Assembly: GCA_035999765.1 (NCBI GenBank)
Contig: CP108521.1
Coordinates: 5,704,001 to 5,768,000, forward strand
Origin: Streptomyces sp. NBC_01231
GTDB taxonomy: Bacteria > Actinomycetota > Actinomycetes > Streptomycetales > Streptomycetaceae
Direction of reading: 5' to 3'
DNA: 64,000 nt
Part shown: one piece after another, positions 16,192 to 26,600 of the stretch
Numbering within the stretch: the stretch's first letter is position 1
How the letters are laid out: the number at the start of each line of letters is the position of its first letter
Notes under the pieces: generated by a model
The model's input: only the letters and a program-made list of their open reading frames with translations
What the model was told of the DNA's origin: nothing
Database searches by the model: none
Translations under genes and position numbers: made by a program

Positions 16192-17331
16192 GTGCCTGCT
16201 GAGTCTGTTTCCCTGCCTGAACGTCCTCGCGTGAAGTCGATATACGACGTTTTGTACTTGGATGGATGTGTGCGTCTCGGGTCAGGCCCTGCGTACGCGA
16301 GCGAGATCGAGGATCCCGACGGCCGCTATGCGCGCTTGGTGAAGCTCCTTGACGGGTCTCGGACCGTCCAGGAGGTGCAGCTGGGTCTGCGAGGGATCCT
16401 TGAGCCGGACGAGGTGCTCGAGGGGCTGTCCGTCATGTTCGGCGAGGGGTTCCTTGAGGATGCGGCGGACGTCCCGCCAGCCAATCTCTCGGACCGTGAT
16501 GTCCAGCGTTACGCTCCGAATTTGAACTTCTTCCGCACCATACTGCCGCCGGGAGTCAGCGCATTCGAGCCGCAGGCGTCACTGAAGGACATGAGGGTGA
16601 CTCTGCTCGGCCTGGGGGGCATTGGCTCGAATGTGTGCATGGCGCTGGCCGAGCTCGGCGTCGGGAACATCACTGCCGTAGATTTCGACAAGGTGGAATT
16701 GAGCAACCTGAACCGGCAGGTCCTTTATTCGACCTCGGTTGTGGGGCAGCCGAAGGCATCCGCCGCGCAGAACCGCATGAACGATTTCAATCCAGACATT
16801 GATTTCAGCGCGCGCGAGCAGCGGCTGGAGTCGCTTGCGGATGTTGAGCAACTCCTTGACGAGTCGCGTCCTGATTTTGTCTTCTGCTTGGCGGACAAGC
16901 CCAACGGGTTCATCGACTTCTGGGCCAATGAGGCCTGTGTGAAGCGTGGCGTTCCCTTCGCGGCCGCGAGCATCAGCTCGCATCTCGGCACGCTGTACAG
17001 CGTCAAGCCTCACCAGGGTCCCTGCTACCAGTGCCGGGTGGACGCCGAGATCGCGGTCACTCCCCAACTCGCGGACACGCTGAGTCATGTACGGCAGCAC
17101 GACATCAACGCGAGCAACGGGGCGTTGGGGCCTGCATGCATGTTCCTCGCCTACTTCCTGTCGTACGAAATGCTCCGCTCGCGTTTCGAGCACATGGGGC
17201 CGATGCTCGCCACGCAGGGACTGCTGGAAATCGACTTCGTGACGTTCGAGCAGACGTGGCACACGTTCGAGCAACAGCCTGGATGCCCTGTATGCCAGGA
17301 ACAGCCCGCCGATGCACTGACGACGAACTGA
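16192..17331 (+). CDS. ThiF/MccB-like E1 adenylating enzyme with N-terminal peptide clamp
   Basis: A 379-residue protein from GTG 16192. Residues about 35-95 have the pattern of a RiPP recognition element or MccB peptide clamp (LVKLLDGSRTVQEVQ, EVLEGLSVMFGEGFLED). The adenylation domain follows: ATP loop GLGGIGSN at 140-147, DFD near 164-166, arginine finger NLNRQ at 172-176 and CLADKP with the Mg-binding Asp235. Two zinc CxxC pairs lie at 278-281 (CYQC) and 365-368 (CPVC). Such enzymes adenylate the C-terminal carboxylate of a peptide; MccB does this to the MccA heptapeptide. The cysteine partner for thioester formation, as in MoeB or UBA1, is not evident. The 16-residue ORF just upstream is the obvious substrate. 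No YcaO gene is present, so this is not an azole-forming system. Confidence 0.85.
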   Translation: MPAESVSLPERPRVKSIYDVLYLDGCVRLGSGPAYASEIEDPDGRYARLVKLLDGSRTVQEVQLGLRGILEPDEVLEGLSVMFGEGFLEDAADVPPANLSDRDVQRYAPNLNFFRTILPPGVSAFEPQASLKDMRVTLLGLGGIGSNVCMALAELGVGNITAVDFDKVELSNLNRQVLYSTSVVGQPKASAAQNRMNDFNPDIDFSAREQRLESLADVEQLLDESRPDFVFCLADKPNGFIDFWANEACVKRGVPFAAASISSHLGTLYSVKPHQGPCYQCRVDAEIAVTPQLADTLSHVRQHDINASNGALGPACMFLAYFLSYEMLRSRFEHMGPMLATQGLLEIDFVTFEQTWHTFEQQPGCPVCQEQPADALTTN

Positions 17332-17340
17332 CGAGTGAGC

Positions 17341-18624
17341 ATGAGCGAAACCAGCACCCCGGCCGATCACAGCCCGATCCCGCTTCGGAAGAACCGTGCC
17401 TACCAGGGCATCTTCTGGTCCCAGACCTGCACGGACTTCGCCGAACAGTTCCTGATCGTGTCGATCACCTGGGCGGCACTGCACGAGTTCGGCGGCGGCA
17501 GGCTCGGACTGGTGCTGGCGGCCTGGGCAATTCCGCGGGGCGTGTTCATGCTCTTCGGCGGGGTCCTGGTCGACCGGTGGGACCGGCGCACACTGGCGGC
17601 TTCAGTGGGCGCCGCCTTGGCCGTTCTGAGTGCTGTCGCGGCCGGTCTGACTCAGTCAGGAAATCTCTCGGCGTGGATCGGTGTCGCGGTCTGCCTCGGC
17701 GTTCTCGACGCGGTACGGCTGCCGGTGGCGGCGAGTGTGCTTCCCATGGTGGTGGCCGAGAAGCAGATCGTCGACGCGAATCGGTGGAGCAACCTGCGTG
17801 AGTGGGGAGCCCTGGCCGGCGGCCCGGCGGTCGGCGGTGTGCTGGTGGCCCTGGCGGGACCGGTCGGCACATTGATGATCACGGCGGGCATGTACGTCGT
17901 CAGCTGCCTGCTGATGGCGCTGGTCCCGGCCTTGCCCAGTCGCTTCCCCGAGGAGCGCAAGCACGTCTTCGCGGACCTCGCCGATGGCCTTTCCTATGTG
18001 GTGCGCCACCGCAGACTGCGTGTTCTTCTCCCGACGTTCGCCGTGGCGAATCTCTTCATCCTCGGGCTTCTCGGTGTGGCCATTCCGGTCTTCGCGAAAG
18101 AGGTGCTCGAAGCAGGGCCCGAGGGACTGGGCAGCCTCAGCGCGTCATTCGGGGCGGGCATGGTCCTCGGCACACTGCTGTGCACTCGCCTGCCCAAGGC
18201 ATGGCAGAACTCGCAGGTCGTGCTGTTCGTCCTGTTCGCCGTGAGTGATGCGTTCCTGGCCGCCGTCGGGCTGGCCCCCAACATCATTGTGGCCTGTGTG
18301 GCCTACTTCGTCAGCGGCGTCGTGGCAGGACCCGCCTCGACCTTCTACCGCGCCGTGATGCAGACCATCCCGCCCGAGCAGTACCTCGGACGGGTCAACA
18401 GCATCGCCAGGGCAACGTCGTTCGGTCTGGAACCCGTGTCCATGGCTGCGGTGGGCGGGCTGTCCGCACGCGTCAGCGCTTCCGTCCTGCTGACGGTGGG
18501 CGGCCTCGTGGCAGCCGTCGCCGACCTCGTCGGCTCCGTGCTGAGCAAGCGTGTGACAGTACACGCCGACGGCATTGTCCCCGTCCCCGATGCCCGGCAG
18601 GAGCGGGAACGCAGTGACCTCTGA
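17341..18624 (+). CDS. MFS transporter (likely product exporter)
   Basis: A 427-residue protein with about 12 hydrophobic segments. The loop 2-3 signature appears as GGVLVDRWDRRTLA. It belongs to the enterobactin-exporter/MFS-3-like group of drug and siderophore exporters. The start is either GTG 17335 or ATG 17341; neither has a strong RBS, and I give the ATG. It follows the E1-like gene by 9 nt, and its stop lies inside the next coding region, so all three are translationally linked. MccC, the microcin C exporter, is also an MFS protein. Export of, and immunity to, the cluster 2 product is the likely role. Confidence 0.85.
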   Translation: MSETSTPADHSPIPLRKNRAYQGIFWSQTCTDFAEQFLIVSITWAALHEFGGGRLGLVLAAWAIPRGVFMLFGGVLVDRWDRRTLAASVGAALAVLSAVAAGLTQSGNLSAWIGVAVCLGVLDAVRLPVAASVLPMVVAEKQIVDANRWSNLREWGALAGGPAVGGVLVALAGPVGTLMITAGMYVVSCLLMALVPALPSRFPEERKHVFADLADGLSYVVRHRRLRVLLPTFAVANLFILGLLGVAIPVFAKEVLEAGPEGLGSLSASFGAGMVLGTLLCTRLPKAWQNSQVVLFVLFAVSDAFLAAVGLAPNIIVACVAYFVSGVVAGPASTFYRAVMQTIPPEQYLGRVNSIARATSFGLEPVSMAAVGGLSARVSASVLLTVGGLVAAVADLVGSVLSKRVTVHADGIVPVPDARQERERSDL

Positions 18625-20593
18625 CGCATACCTGCATCAAGAAGCACAGCGCTGGAAGTCCTACCGTGCCGAATTGATCTCTCTGCGGCGCGCGCTGAAG
18701 GCGGAGTTCGCCACTCATGGCGGCATCCAGCACACAGCCCCCTTGGCCGTCATCGCCTGCGAGAACGTCCGGTTCGTACTCGTCCTGCCGGCCGGCGCCT
18801 CACTGCCCCGGCTTCAGAAGGAGAGCGCGGACGACTGGGCCCGCGCCACGACGGTGCTGGATTTCGCACAAGAGCCCACGGCAGGACCTGAGTTCTTGAT
18901 CGGTGGCGTCAGCGTGAGCCCCGACGGGACGAAAGTGGCCTATACCGTCGACGGCGACGGCAGCGATCGGCACGCGGTGCGTGTGCACGACCTGGTCACC
19001 GGACACCTGGCGACGCCGGCCCTCGGCGCCGGCCCGTCGCTGACCTGGGACACGGTTTCGGGACGGCTCCTGTACACCGAGGTCGACGACACACTGAGGC
19101 CGATGCGGGTATGGGCAACCGACGGCTCTGTCGCGACGATGGTGTACGAGACCGGCGTCGGATACCTCGACGTGGCCGCTTCGAGCGATGGGGGCACGGT
19201 CTTCGTCTCTCAGGAGCGACACGGGACACGAAGCGTCCACTGTTACCACCCGCAGACGAACAGCTTGCGCGGTCTGTGGTCCGCGAAGGTGGGCGAACGC
19301 GTCCACGCCGACGCCGCGGGCGGGCGGATCGTCCTGCTGCGCACGGGAAATGGCCCCGACGCGCTGCTGGCCGAGTCGGACGAAGGTGAGCAGTGGCGCA
19401 TCCTGGCGACAGCGCCCCCCGAGGCGACCTGGGACGAGTTCACCCTCACCGACACCGCCGCCCTCCTGGTCGAACGGCGTGGTGGAGGACAACACCTGAT
19501 CGCCGTCGAGTGGGCCTCTGCGACAGCGGCCGCGCCGGTGGATTTCCCGGAGGTGGCTCCTTCTGCGGACGCCACAGAGGCGGCGGCGTCCGTGGCGATC
19601 GTTCCGAGCGTCCGCAGGCCCGGTGATCCGGTGGATGTCGTGCGAGGGACGTGGCGTTCTCCGGACACCTGGTTTCGTACCGCTGCCGATGAGCGGTCGG
19701 CTCGCCTCCATCCGTCCGCCGCGAGTACTGCGGCACAGGCGGACATCGACGTGGTGTCCTTGTCGGTCCGGTCCGAAGACGGGGCCCGTGTGCCCCTGAC
19801 CGTCCTGAGGCCGGCGGGCCAGAGCGGCGCCCTGCCCACCGTGCTGTTCGCCTATGGCGCCTACGGCATGCCGGTCGACCCGGCGTACTCACCCTTCAGG
19901 AACTCCCTTCTCTCCCGGGGCATGGCCTTCGCCATCGCGCACGTGCGCGGCGGAGGAGACCTCGGGCCGCAATGGCACGAAGCGGCGCGGGGCGTCCACA
20001 AGCACCGTGCGGTGGAGGACTATCTCGCCTGTGCGCGGCTGCTGCTGGACCAAGGCCGGACGTCGCCCGGGGCGCTGGCCGCACGGGCCCGCAGCGCCGG
20101 GGCGGCGATCGTAGGAGCGGCGCTCAACCGCAGCCCCGAACTCTTCGCCGCCGCAGTGTTCGAGGCCCCGTTCCTCGACTGCCTGGCCACGTTGTCCGAC
20201 CCGGAAGCACCCCTGACGCAGGTCGAATGGGATGAATGGGGCAACCCCTTGGCGGATTCGGAGGCGCGGGCTGCGCTGAGGGCTCTCTCGCCCGTGGACA
20301 ACGTACGTCGTGGCCCCTATCCCTCTCTCCTCCTGACGGCGGGGACGGCAGACAGCCGAGTACAGCTGCACGAACCGGCACGCTTCGCCCAGCAGGTGCG
20401 GGCCAAGAGCACCTCCGGCCTGCCGGTGCTGCTCAAGGTCGACGAGACGGGCCACCTCGGCCATTCCGATGTGGACGAGGACTACGACGACGAGGCGGAC
20501 GTTTTGGCCTTCCTCATCGACCGGCTCGGCGTGCCCCACCACCCTTCCCACCCCGTCACACTCCACATATCAAAGGACCTGGATCAGTCATGA
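18614..20593 (+). CDS. S9 prolyl-oligopeptidase-like serine peptidase
   Basis: A 659-residue protein from GTG 18614 (AGGAG 11 nt upstream; 11-nt overlap with the MFS gene). Residues about 90-400 are a beta-propeller gate and about 410-655 the alpha/beta-hydrolase domain. The triad appears complete: Ser494 in RARSAGAAIVG, Asp580 in GTADSRVQ, His614 in ETGHLGH. In normal S9A enzymes the elbow is G-x-S-x-G-G; here it is A-R-S-A-G-A, so two glycines are alanines. The family cleaves short peptides after proline. The short peptide of this locus has a single proline at position 15, just before its last residue, which makes it a plausible substrate. No signal peptide is seen, so the enzyme is cytosolic. 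Confidence 0.85.
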   Translation: MTSDAYLHQEAQRWKSYRAELISLRRALKAEFATHGGIQHTAPLAVIACENVRFVLVLPAGASLPRLQKESADDWARATTVLDFAQEPTAGPEFLIGGVSVSPDGTKVAYTVDGDGSDRHAVRVHDLVTGHLATPALGAGPSLTWDTVSGRLLYTEVDDTLRPMRVWATDGSVATMVYETGVGYLDVAASSDGGTVFVSQERHGTRSVHCYHPQTNSLRGLWSAKVGERVHADAAGGRIVLLRTGNGPDALLAESDEGEQWRILATAPPEATWDEFTLTDTAALLVERRGGGQHLIAVEWASATAAAPVDFPEVAPSADATEAAASVAIVPSVRRPGDPVDVVRGTWRSPDTWFRTAADERSARLHPSAASTAAQADIDVVSLSVRSEDGARVPLTVLRPAGQSGALPTVLFAYGAYGMPVDPAYSPFRNSLLSRGMAFAIAHVRGGGDLGPQWHEAARGVHKHRAVEDYLACARLLLDQGRTSPGALAARARSAGAAIVGAALNRSPELFAAAVFEAPFLDCLATLSDPEAPLTQVEWDEWGNPLADSEARAALRALSPVDNVRRGPYPSLLLTAGTADSRVQLHEPARFAQQVRAKSTSGLPVLLKVDETGHLGHSDVDEDYDDEADVLAFLIDRLGVPHHPSHPVTLHISKDLDQS

Positions 20594-21813
20594 ACCCGGT
20601 GGACAAGGCGGATCGGCCCTTGCGGCTGTTGGCCGTTGGCGATGTCTTCATCGACCGTGACGACCCCCTGCACGGTCTGACTCCCCTCAGGGACCTGCTG
20701 GCCACGGGCGACGTGGTCTTCGGGAACTGCGAGGGTGTGTACTCCGCGTCGTCTGATCGCGCACCGCACGCTCGAGGTCCGCAGGTGGCCGCACCGGCCC
20801 AGGCGACCGCCCTGGGCGGCCTGGGCTTCAGCCTGATGTCCCTGGCCAACAACCACATCGTGGACGGAGGTCACGAAGGGCTGCGGCAAACGGTCGACGT
20901 CCTGCACAGCCAGGGGATCCGCACCGTGGGTGCGGGCCGCAACCTGGCGGCCGCCCTGGATCCGGTCCAGGTCACCGCGAAGGGCCTGACCGTGGCCTTT
21001 CTCGCTTTCTCCACGGTCTTTCCCGCAGGCTACGAGGCGCGTGCGGGAGTACCCGGGATCGCCCCCTTCAGGGCCCACACCTTCTATGTGAACACGGCGC
21101 CGGAGCAATGGAATCCCGGTGCGCCGCCCCAGGTGATCACGGCCATCGACGACTCGGACTCCGCTTTGGTGGAACAGGCCGTGCACCAGGCCAAGCAGAC
21201 GGCCGATGTGACCGTCGTCAGCATCCACTGGGGTGATGTGACCAAGCCCTTCGCGCTGACCGATCTCGAACCGCAAGTCGCGCAGCTACTCGCCGACTCG
21301 GGGGCCGATCTGATCCTGGGACACCATCAGCACCTCTTGCGGGGCACCGGATTCCTGGGCCGGGTACCGGTCTTCTACGGCCTGGGACACGTGGCCTGCG
21401 ACCTGCCCAGGCTCGGCGACGACCTCGCCCGGGAGACGGAGGATATCCCCTTCGGCGACGAGGCCGTCTGCCGGGAGGTCCTCGGTGAGTTCGGCATCTA
21501 CCCCCGGGCGGGGTATCCGTTGCTGCCCTTCCACCCCGATGCCCGGCGCACCGTCGTGGCCCGATGCGATCTGGGCTCCACCGGAGTGGTCTCCACGGGC
21601 CTGTATCCCTGCCGTATCGGACCGGCGGGGGAGGTCCGGCCGCTTGCAGCCGAGGACCCTGCGGCGGACGAGGACCTTGCCTACCTCCGTCAGTGCATGG
21701 AGCACGTCCCGTCGGGCGCACAGATCATTCCCGAGTCCGACCAAGGCTGGGCCTACTGGCGCTTGGAGAGTCCTGACGGTGCGCCGGCGGCGGTGGCATT
21801 CCCCGAAACCTGA
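20590..21813 (+). CDS. CapA-family (PGA_cap) metallophosphatase-fold protein
   Basis: A 407-residue protein with the metal-ligand motifs of the CapA/calcineurin-like family in order: AVGDVFIDRD, FGNCEG, SLANNHIVDGG, VVSIHWGD and LGHHQHLLRG. CapA proteins are best known from poly-gamma-glutamate capsule operons, but many are orphans of unknown reaction, and some sit in antibiotic clusters. No signal peptide or membrane anchor is seen, unlike the exported CapA. The start overlaps the peptidase stop (ATGA). It might hydrolyse or ligate an amide or phosphate of the cluster product; nothing in the sequence decides this. Confidence 0.8.
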   Translation: MNPVDKADRPLRLLAVGDVFIDRDDPLHGLTPLRDLLATGDVVFGNCEGVYSASSDRAPHARGPQVAAPAQATALGGLGFSLMSLANNHIVDGGHEGLRQTVDVLHSQGIRTVGAGRNLAAALDPVQVTAKGLTVAFLAFSTVFPAGYEARAGVPGIAPFRAHTFYVNTAPEQWNPGAPPQVITAIDDSDSALVEQAVHQAKQTADVTVVSIHWGDVTKPFALTDLEPQVAQLLADSGADLILGHHQHLLRGTGFLGRVPVFYGLGHVACDLPRLGDDLARETEDIPFGDEAVCREVLGEFGIYPRAGYPLLPFHPDARRTVVARCDLGSTGVVSTGLYPCRIGPAGEVRPLAAEDPAADEDLAYLRQCMEHVPSGAQIIPESDQGWAYWRLESPDGAPAAVAFPET

Positions 21814-21893
21814 AGCCTCGCGGGCGCCGTGCCGTACAGCCCGGGCCCGCGCGAAGTTCCCGGCCACGGCCGTGCGAGAGGGAGCCGATTCCT

Positions 21894-22145
21894 ATGTCAA
21901 CAGACCTGCCCGGCACAACAGTCAAGTCCTGGGTGGTGGGAGTAGTGGAAGACGCGTTGCGGGCGGGCCCCGTGACGCCCGAGGACAGCTTCTACGACTT
22001 CGGTGGTTCGTCTCTGCTGGCCATGCGCATCTGCATCCGGATCCAGCAGCAGACAGGCGTGGAGATTGCCTCCGAGGTGCTGCTCGACAGCGACACCATC
22101 GGGCAGTTCGCTGATGAGGTCGCCGCGCGAAGGAATCGCGTATGA
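21894..22145 (+). CDS. Stand-alone peptidyl carrier protein
   Basis: An 83-residue carrier protein; the phosphopantetheine site is Ser40 in DFGGSSLLAMR. The GGSS motif is characteristic of NRPS carriers rather than of polyketide ACPs. It overlaps the following adenylation gene by 4 nt, which suggests that A enzyme loads it. With the C-A-T-R protein further down it would form the first module of a two-module line. An 80-nt gap separates it from the CapA-like gene. Confidence 0.9.
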   Translation: MSTDLPGTTVKSWVVGVVEDALRAGPVTPEDSFYDFGGSSLLAMRICIRIQQQTGVEIASEVLLDSDTIGQFADEVAARRNRV

Positions 22146-23695
22146 GCGAAGCGACGCTGATCCACGCGGCGGTGGCCCACCGGGCAGAGCTCGCTCCCGA
22201 CGCCCTGGCCCTGATCGACAAGGACGAGCGGGTCAGTTACGCGGAACTCGACGCGGCCTCCGATGCCCTCGCCCGACACTTGCGCGACCGGGGCGTCGGG
22301 CGGGGGAGTCTTGTCCCGGTGGTCCTGCCGCGGTCGGCGCAGCTCATCACAGTGTTGCTCGCCGTGCTCAAGTGCGGGGCCGCCTACACCGCTTGGGGCA
22401 CCCGCTGGCCGCAGGCCCGCCTGCGCGCGCTGCTGGCCCCGCTCGCCCCGCCGCTGCTCGTCACCCGCACCCCTCTGCCGGGCATCACCGTTCCCACGTG
22501 GGCACCCCTGAACGGGTCTGTGCGGCACTGGGCCGACGCTCCCACCGGCGGCACCCCACGAGCTGAGGTCACCGGCGACGATCCGGCGACGGTGTTCTTC
22601 ACGTCCGGCACGTCCGGCAGTCCCAAAGCCGTGGTCAGTCCGCACCGGGCGACCACGCGGCTCACCGGAGCGACGGCCGTCTGGGCGGGACCCGGCCGTG
22701 TGATGGCACAGACCGCGCCGGCCTCGTGGGACGCCTTCTCACTGGAGTCGTGGGGGACGCTCACGGCCGGGGGAACCTGCGCCGTGGCTCAGGACGACCG
22801 CCTCCTTCCCTCGTCTCTGCGCGCCCTCGTGGGCGAGAGCGGGGTCGACACCGTCTTCCTGACCACGTCGCTGTTCCACCTTTTCGTCGAGGAGGATCCG
22901 GGCTGCTTCGAGGGGCTGCGCACCGTGCTCACCGGCGGCGAACGCCTATCGCCCCAAGTGGCCCTCCGCTTCCTGGCCGCTCATCCCGGCACGGTTCTGA
23001 ACAACTGTTACGGCCCGGTCGAGAGCTGCGTGTTCGCCTCCGTCCACCGAGTCGCTCCCGAGGACTGCACGGCGTCGGACGGCATCCCGCTGGGCACCCC
23101 GGTCCCGGAAACCGGCATCCACGTACTGCACGGCACCACCCCGGCCGCCCCCGGAGAGGTGGGGGAGATCTGCGTTTCCGGCGACGGCTTGGCCCGGGAG
23201 TACCTGGGCGCCCCTCACCTGACCGCGCGCGGTTTTCCCGTCGTCCCGCTCTCCGGCGTACCGACGCGGGTGTACCGGACCGGCGACTACGGTCACATGG
23301 ACCATCAAGGGGTATTGCACTTCAAAGGCAGATCCGACCGCCAAGTGAAGATCGCCGGACATCGCGTCGAGCCTCAGGAGATCGAGGAAGCGGGCCGGAA
23401 CGTTCCGGGGGTGCGGGACTGCGCCGTGACGGGCGTTCCCGACGCCGCCGGGGGCGACACCCGACTGGCCCTGTTCTACACCTGCGACACGGCACGCGGC
23501 CCGGACCGTCCTGAGCTGACGCCCGCCGCGCTGCGACGGGAGTTGGCCTCGCGGCTGCCCGCCCACCTGGCGCCCCATGTGGTGCGTCAGCTGCCGGAAC
23601 TTCCGCTCACCCCCAACGGGAAGACCGATCTCGTGGCCCTTCCGGCGCTCCTCGATGCCCCCGTGCCCACCGCCGCAGTGAACAGGATCTCGTGA
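22142..23695 (+). CDS. Stand-alone NRPS adenylation enzyme
   Basis: A 517-residue A domain with core motifs in order: FFTSGTSGSPKAVV (A3), NNCYGPVES (A5), VYRTGDYG (A7), GRSDRQVKIAGHRVEPQEIE (A8) and the catalytic lysine in PNGKTD (A10). It activates an amino or aryl acid and loads the preceding carrier protein. My manual extraction of the specificity pocket gives D-A-L-F-L-G-C-V-F-K, which I do not recognise as a common code. It lacks C and T domains. ATGA overlaps link it to both the carrier upstream and the NRPS downstream. Confidence 0.9.
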   Translation: MSEATLIHAAVAHRAELAPDALALIDKDERVSYAELDAASDALARHLRDRGVGRGSLVPVVLPRSAQLITVLLAVLKCGAAYTAWGTRWPQARLRALLAPLAPPLLVTRTPLPGITVPTWAPLNGSVRHWADAPTGGTPRAEVTGDDPATVFFTSGTSGSPKAVVSPHRATTRLTGATAVWAGPGRVMAQTAPASWDAFSLESWGTLTAGGTCAVAQDDRLLPSSLRALVGESGVDTVFLTTSLFHLFVEEDPGCFEGLRTVLTGGERLSPQVALRFLAAHPGTVLNNCYGPVESCVFASVHRVAPEDCTASDGIPLGTPVPETGIHVLHGTTPAAPGEVGEICVSGDGLAREYLGAPHLTARGFPVVPLSGVPTRVYRTGDYGHMDHQGVLHFKGRSDRQVKIAGHRVEPQEIEEAGRNVPGVRDCAVTGVPDAAGGDTRLALFYTCDTARGPDRPELTPAALRRELASRLPAHLAPHVVRQLPELPLTPNGKTDLVALPALLDAPVPTAAVNRIS

Positions 23696-26600
23696 TGACC
23701 ACTGGTTCGGCAGCGCAAGCGGACTCCACGGCCACGCCGGTCACCTACCCGATGTCGTACGAGCAGGAATCCATCTGGCTCACCGATCGGTTCGGCGACG
23801 GCGGCGCGCAGTTCGTGGAGTCGTGGGTGCACCGTATCCGGGGTGACTTTGACGCGGCCGCCGCGCAACGGGCCCTGACCGGGATCGTGCGTCGGCAGGA
23901 AGCGCTGCGCAGCCGCCTTCACATCGAGGGGGACCAGGCGCATCAGGAAGTCCTGCCGCCCATGCCCGTGCCCCTGAGCCGACGCCGCGTGACGCCTCAG
24001 GACCTGCCCACCGCCATCCATGACGTGGTGTCACGCCCCCTCGCGCTGGACCGGCCGCCGCTGCTGCGCGCCGCCCTTCTGGAACTCGCTCCTCGGGACG
24101 TCGTCCTGGTGGTTGCCGTCCATCACGCGGTCGTCGACGGATGGTCCCTGCACCTGCTCGACGAGGAGTTCAGCGATCTCTACCAGGCGGAGCTGGCGGG
24201 GCGGGAGTCGGAACGTCCCGTACCGCCCCTGCAGTTCGGCCCCTGGGCACAGCGGCAGCGCACGACCGGCATACCGCAGGACGTCATCGACTCCTACTGG
24301 AAGCCGGTTCTGAGTGACGCCCCGCCGGAATCCACCTTCCCCCTGGACCACCCGCGTCCGGCAGCCACCAGCCATCGCGGCGGACTGATCGAATTCACGA
24401 TCGACGCGGACCTCACCCGTCGTATGCGCCGGCTGGGCCGGCAGCTGAAGGCCACCCCGTTCGTGATCTGCGCGGCCGCCGTCACCGCCCTGCTGGCCCG
24501 GCACGGGCAGCGGGACGTGGTGCTGGGAACCCCGATCTCGCGTCGCGACGGACCCGACCTGGTACCGCTGATCGCCTGCCTGACGGATGTCATGCCGTTG
24601 CGGCAGACCGTCGAACCGGCGCATTCCTTCAGCGATCTCGTGCACGCCACGAAGAAGACGGTCCGTGCCGCCGTGGCACACAAGAACGTCCCCTACGCCG
24701 GCCTGGTCCGCCACACCGCGGTGCCGCACAGCCGATCCCGCCTGCCGCTCTTCCAAGTCGTGCTGACCGTCGACGACGCGCGCGCCCCGGGCCTGTCCCT
24801 GCCCGGGGCACAGGCAGAGCGCCTCTACCCCCACAACGGCACGGCGAAGTTCGACGTCTTCATCCACCTGATCCCCGAGGCTCAGGGCATGCGCGGGCGG
24901 CTCGAATACGCCGAGGACCTCTTCACCCCCGCCACAGCACGCCGACTGACAGAACGCCTCTGCCACCTGCTCCAGGACGCGACGGACCATCCGACGCGGG
25001 TGACAGCGGACCTGGCACTCCTGTCCGCGACCGACCACGCCCTGCTCGGCACCTGGTCCGACGAGCCTGCGCCCGCCGCCGACATGGTGCTCGCCCACGA
25101 GACCGTGGCCCGCGCCGCTCGAACAGCACCCGACGTACCGGCCGTCGTCCAGGACGGCCGGTCCCTCACCTATGCGCAGCTCGACGCCGCGTCCGATGCT
25201 CTGGCCGCTCGCCTGCTCGCCGCCGGGCACGCCGGAACCAGGGTCGGCATCCTCCTGGAGCGGACGCTCCAACTCCCGGTCGCTGTACTGGCGGCGCTCA
25301 AGGCCGGCTGCTGCTGTGTGCCCCTCGACGCGACGTATCCCGCCGAGCGGATCGAGTTCATGGTGCGGGACAGCTGCCTCAACCTGGTCCTCACCAGCGC
25401 AGCCTTGCGCCACCACGTCGCCCACCTGCCCGACGCGCACCCCTGGCTGCTCGACGACCCCGCGTCGGCACCCCGGCCGCGCCTGGACCTGCCGTCCGTC
25501 CGCCCCGACGACCCCGCGTATCTCCTGTACACCTCGGGCTCGACAGGGTGCCCCAAGGGCGTGGTCATGCCGCACCGGTCCCTGGCCAACCTCGCCCACT
25601 GGCAGGCCGAGCGATCCGCCCCCGGCCCGCGCACAGCACAGTTCGCGCCGCTCAGCTTCGACGTCGCCTTCCAAGAACTGTTCAGCACCTGGGCGGCACG
25701 CGGCACCCTCGTGCTGGTCGACGACGCGGTGCGGCGCGACCCGGTCCGGCTGCTCGACCTGATCCGTGCGCAGGCGATCGAGCGCCTCTTCCTGCCCTAT
25801 GTGGCATTGCAGCAGCTCGCCGAGTACGCCGCCGTCAACGACTGGCGCGGTCCATCTCTGCGCGAAGTGATCAGTGCGGGTGAGCAGTTGTTCGTCACGC
25901 CCGCGCTCAGGGATTTCTTCACCCGCGGCACCAGCGCCACCCTGGAGAACCAGTACGGGCCCACAGAGACCCATGTGGTCACCGCCCACCGGCTGTCCGG
26001 CCCACCTGGCGCCTGGCCGGGACGCCCGCCCATCGGCCGGCCCGTGCCCGGGGCGCGCATCTGCATCCTCGACGACCGGTTGGGCCTGTTGCCGCCAGGA
26101 GCCGTGGGGGAGATCTGCATCGGCGGAGAGAGCATCGCCACCGGTTACGCGGACCGCCCCGACCTCACGGCCGAGCGATTCGTCTTCGGGTCACCGCAGC
26201 CGGCTTCCGCACCCCACCACACCACAGGCCGCCTGTACCGCAGTGGCGACATGGGCCGGTTCCGGCCCGACGGTGTGATCGAGTTCCTCGGCCGGCGCGA
26301 CGACCAGGCGAAGATCCGGGGCCACCGAGTGGAACTGGGCGAAGTCGAAGCCGCGGTGAAATCCATGCTCGGAGTCGCGGACGCCGTCGTCACGGTCGAC
26401 GCGGCCCTCCCCCATGACACGCGGCTGATCGCCCACTACATACCAGCCGACAGCGGAGCTCCGGACGCGCGGGAGCTGCGCCGTAGGCTGCGGGACCGCC
26501 TCCCCGAGCCCCTAATCCCTTCCGTCTGTCTGCCTGTGTCCGGCTTCCCGCTGACCCCCAGTGGGAAGGTGGACCGCGCGGCCCTGAGCCTTCCGCAGGG

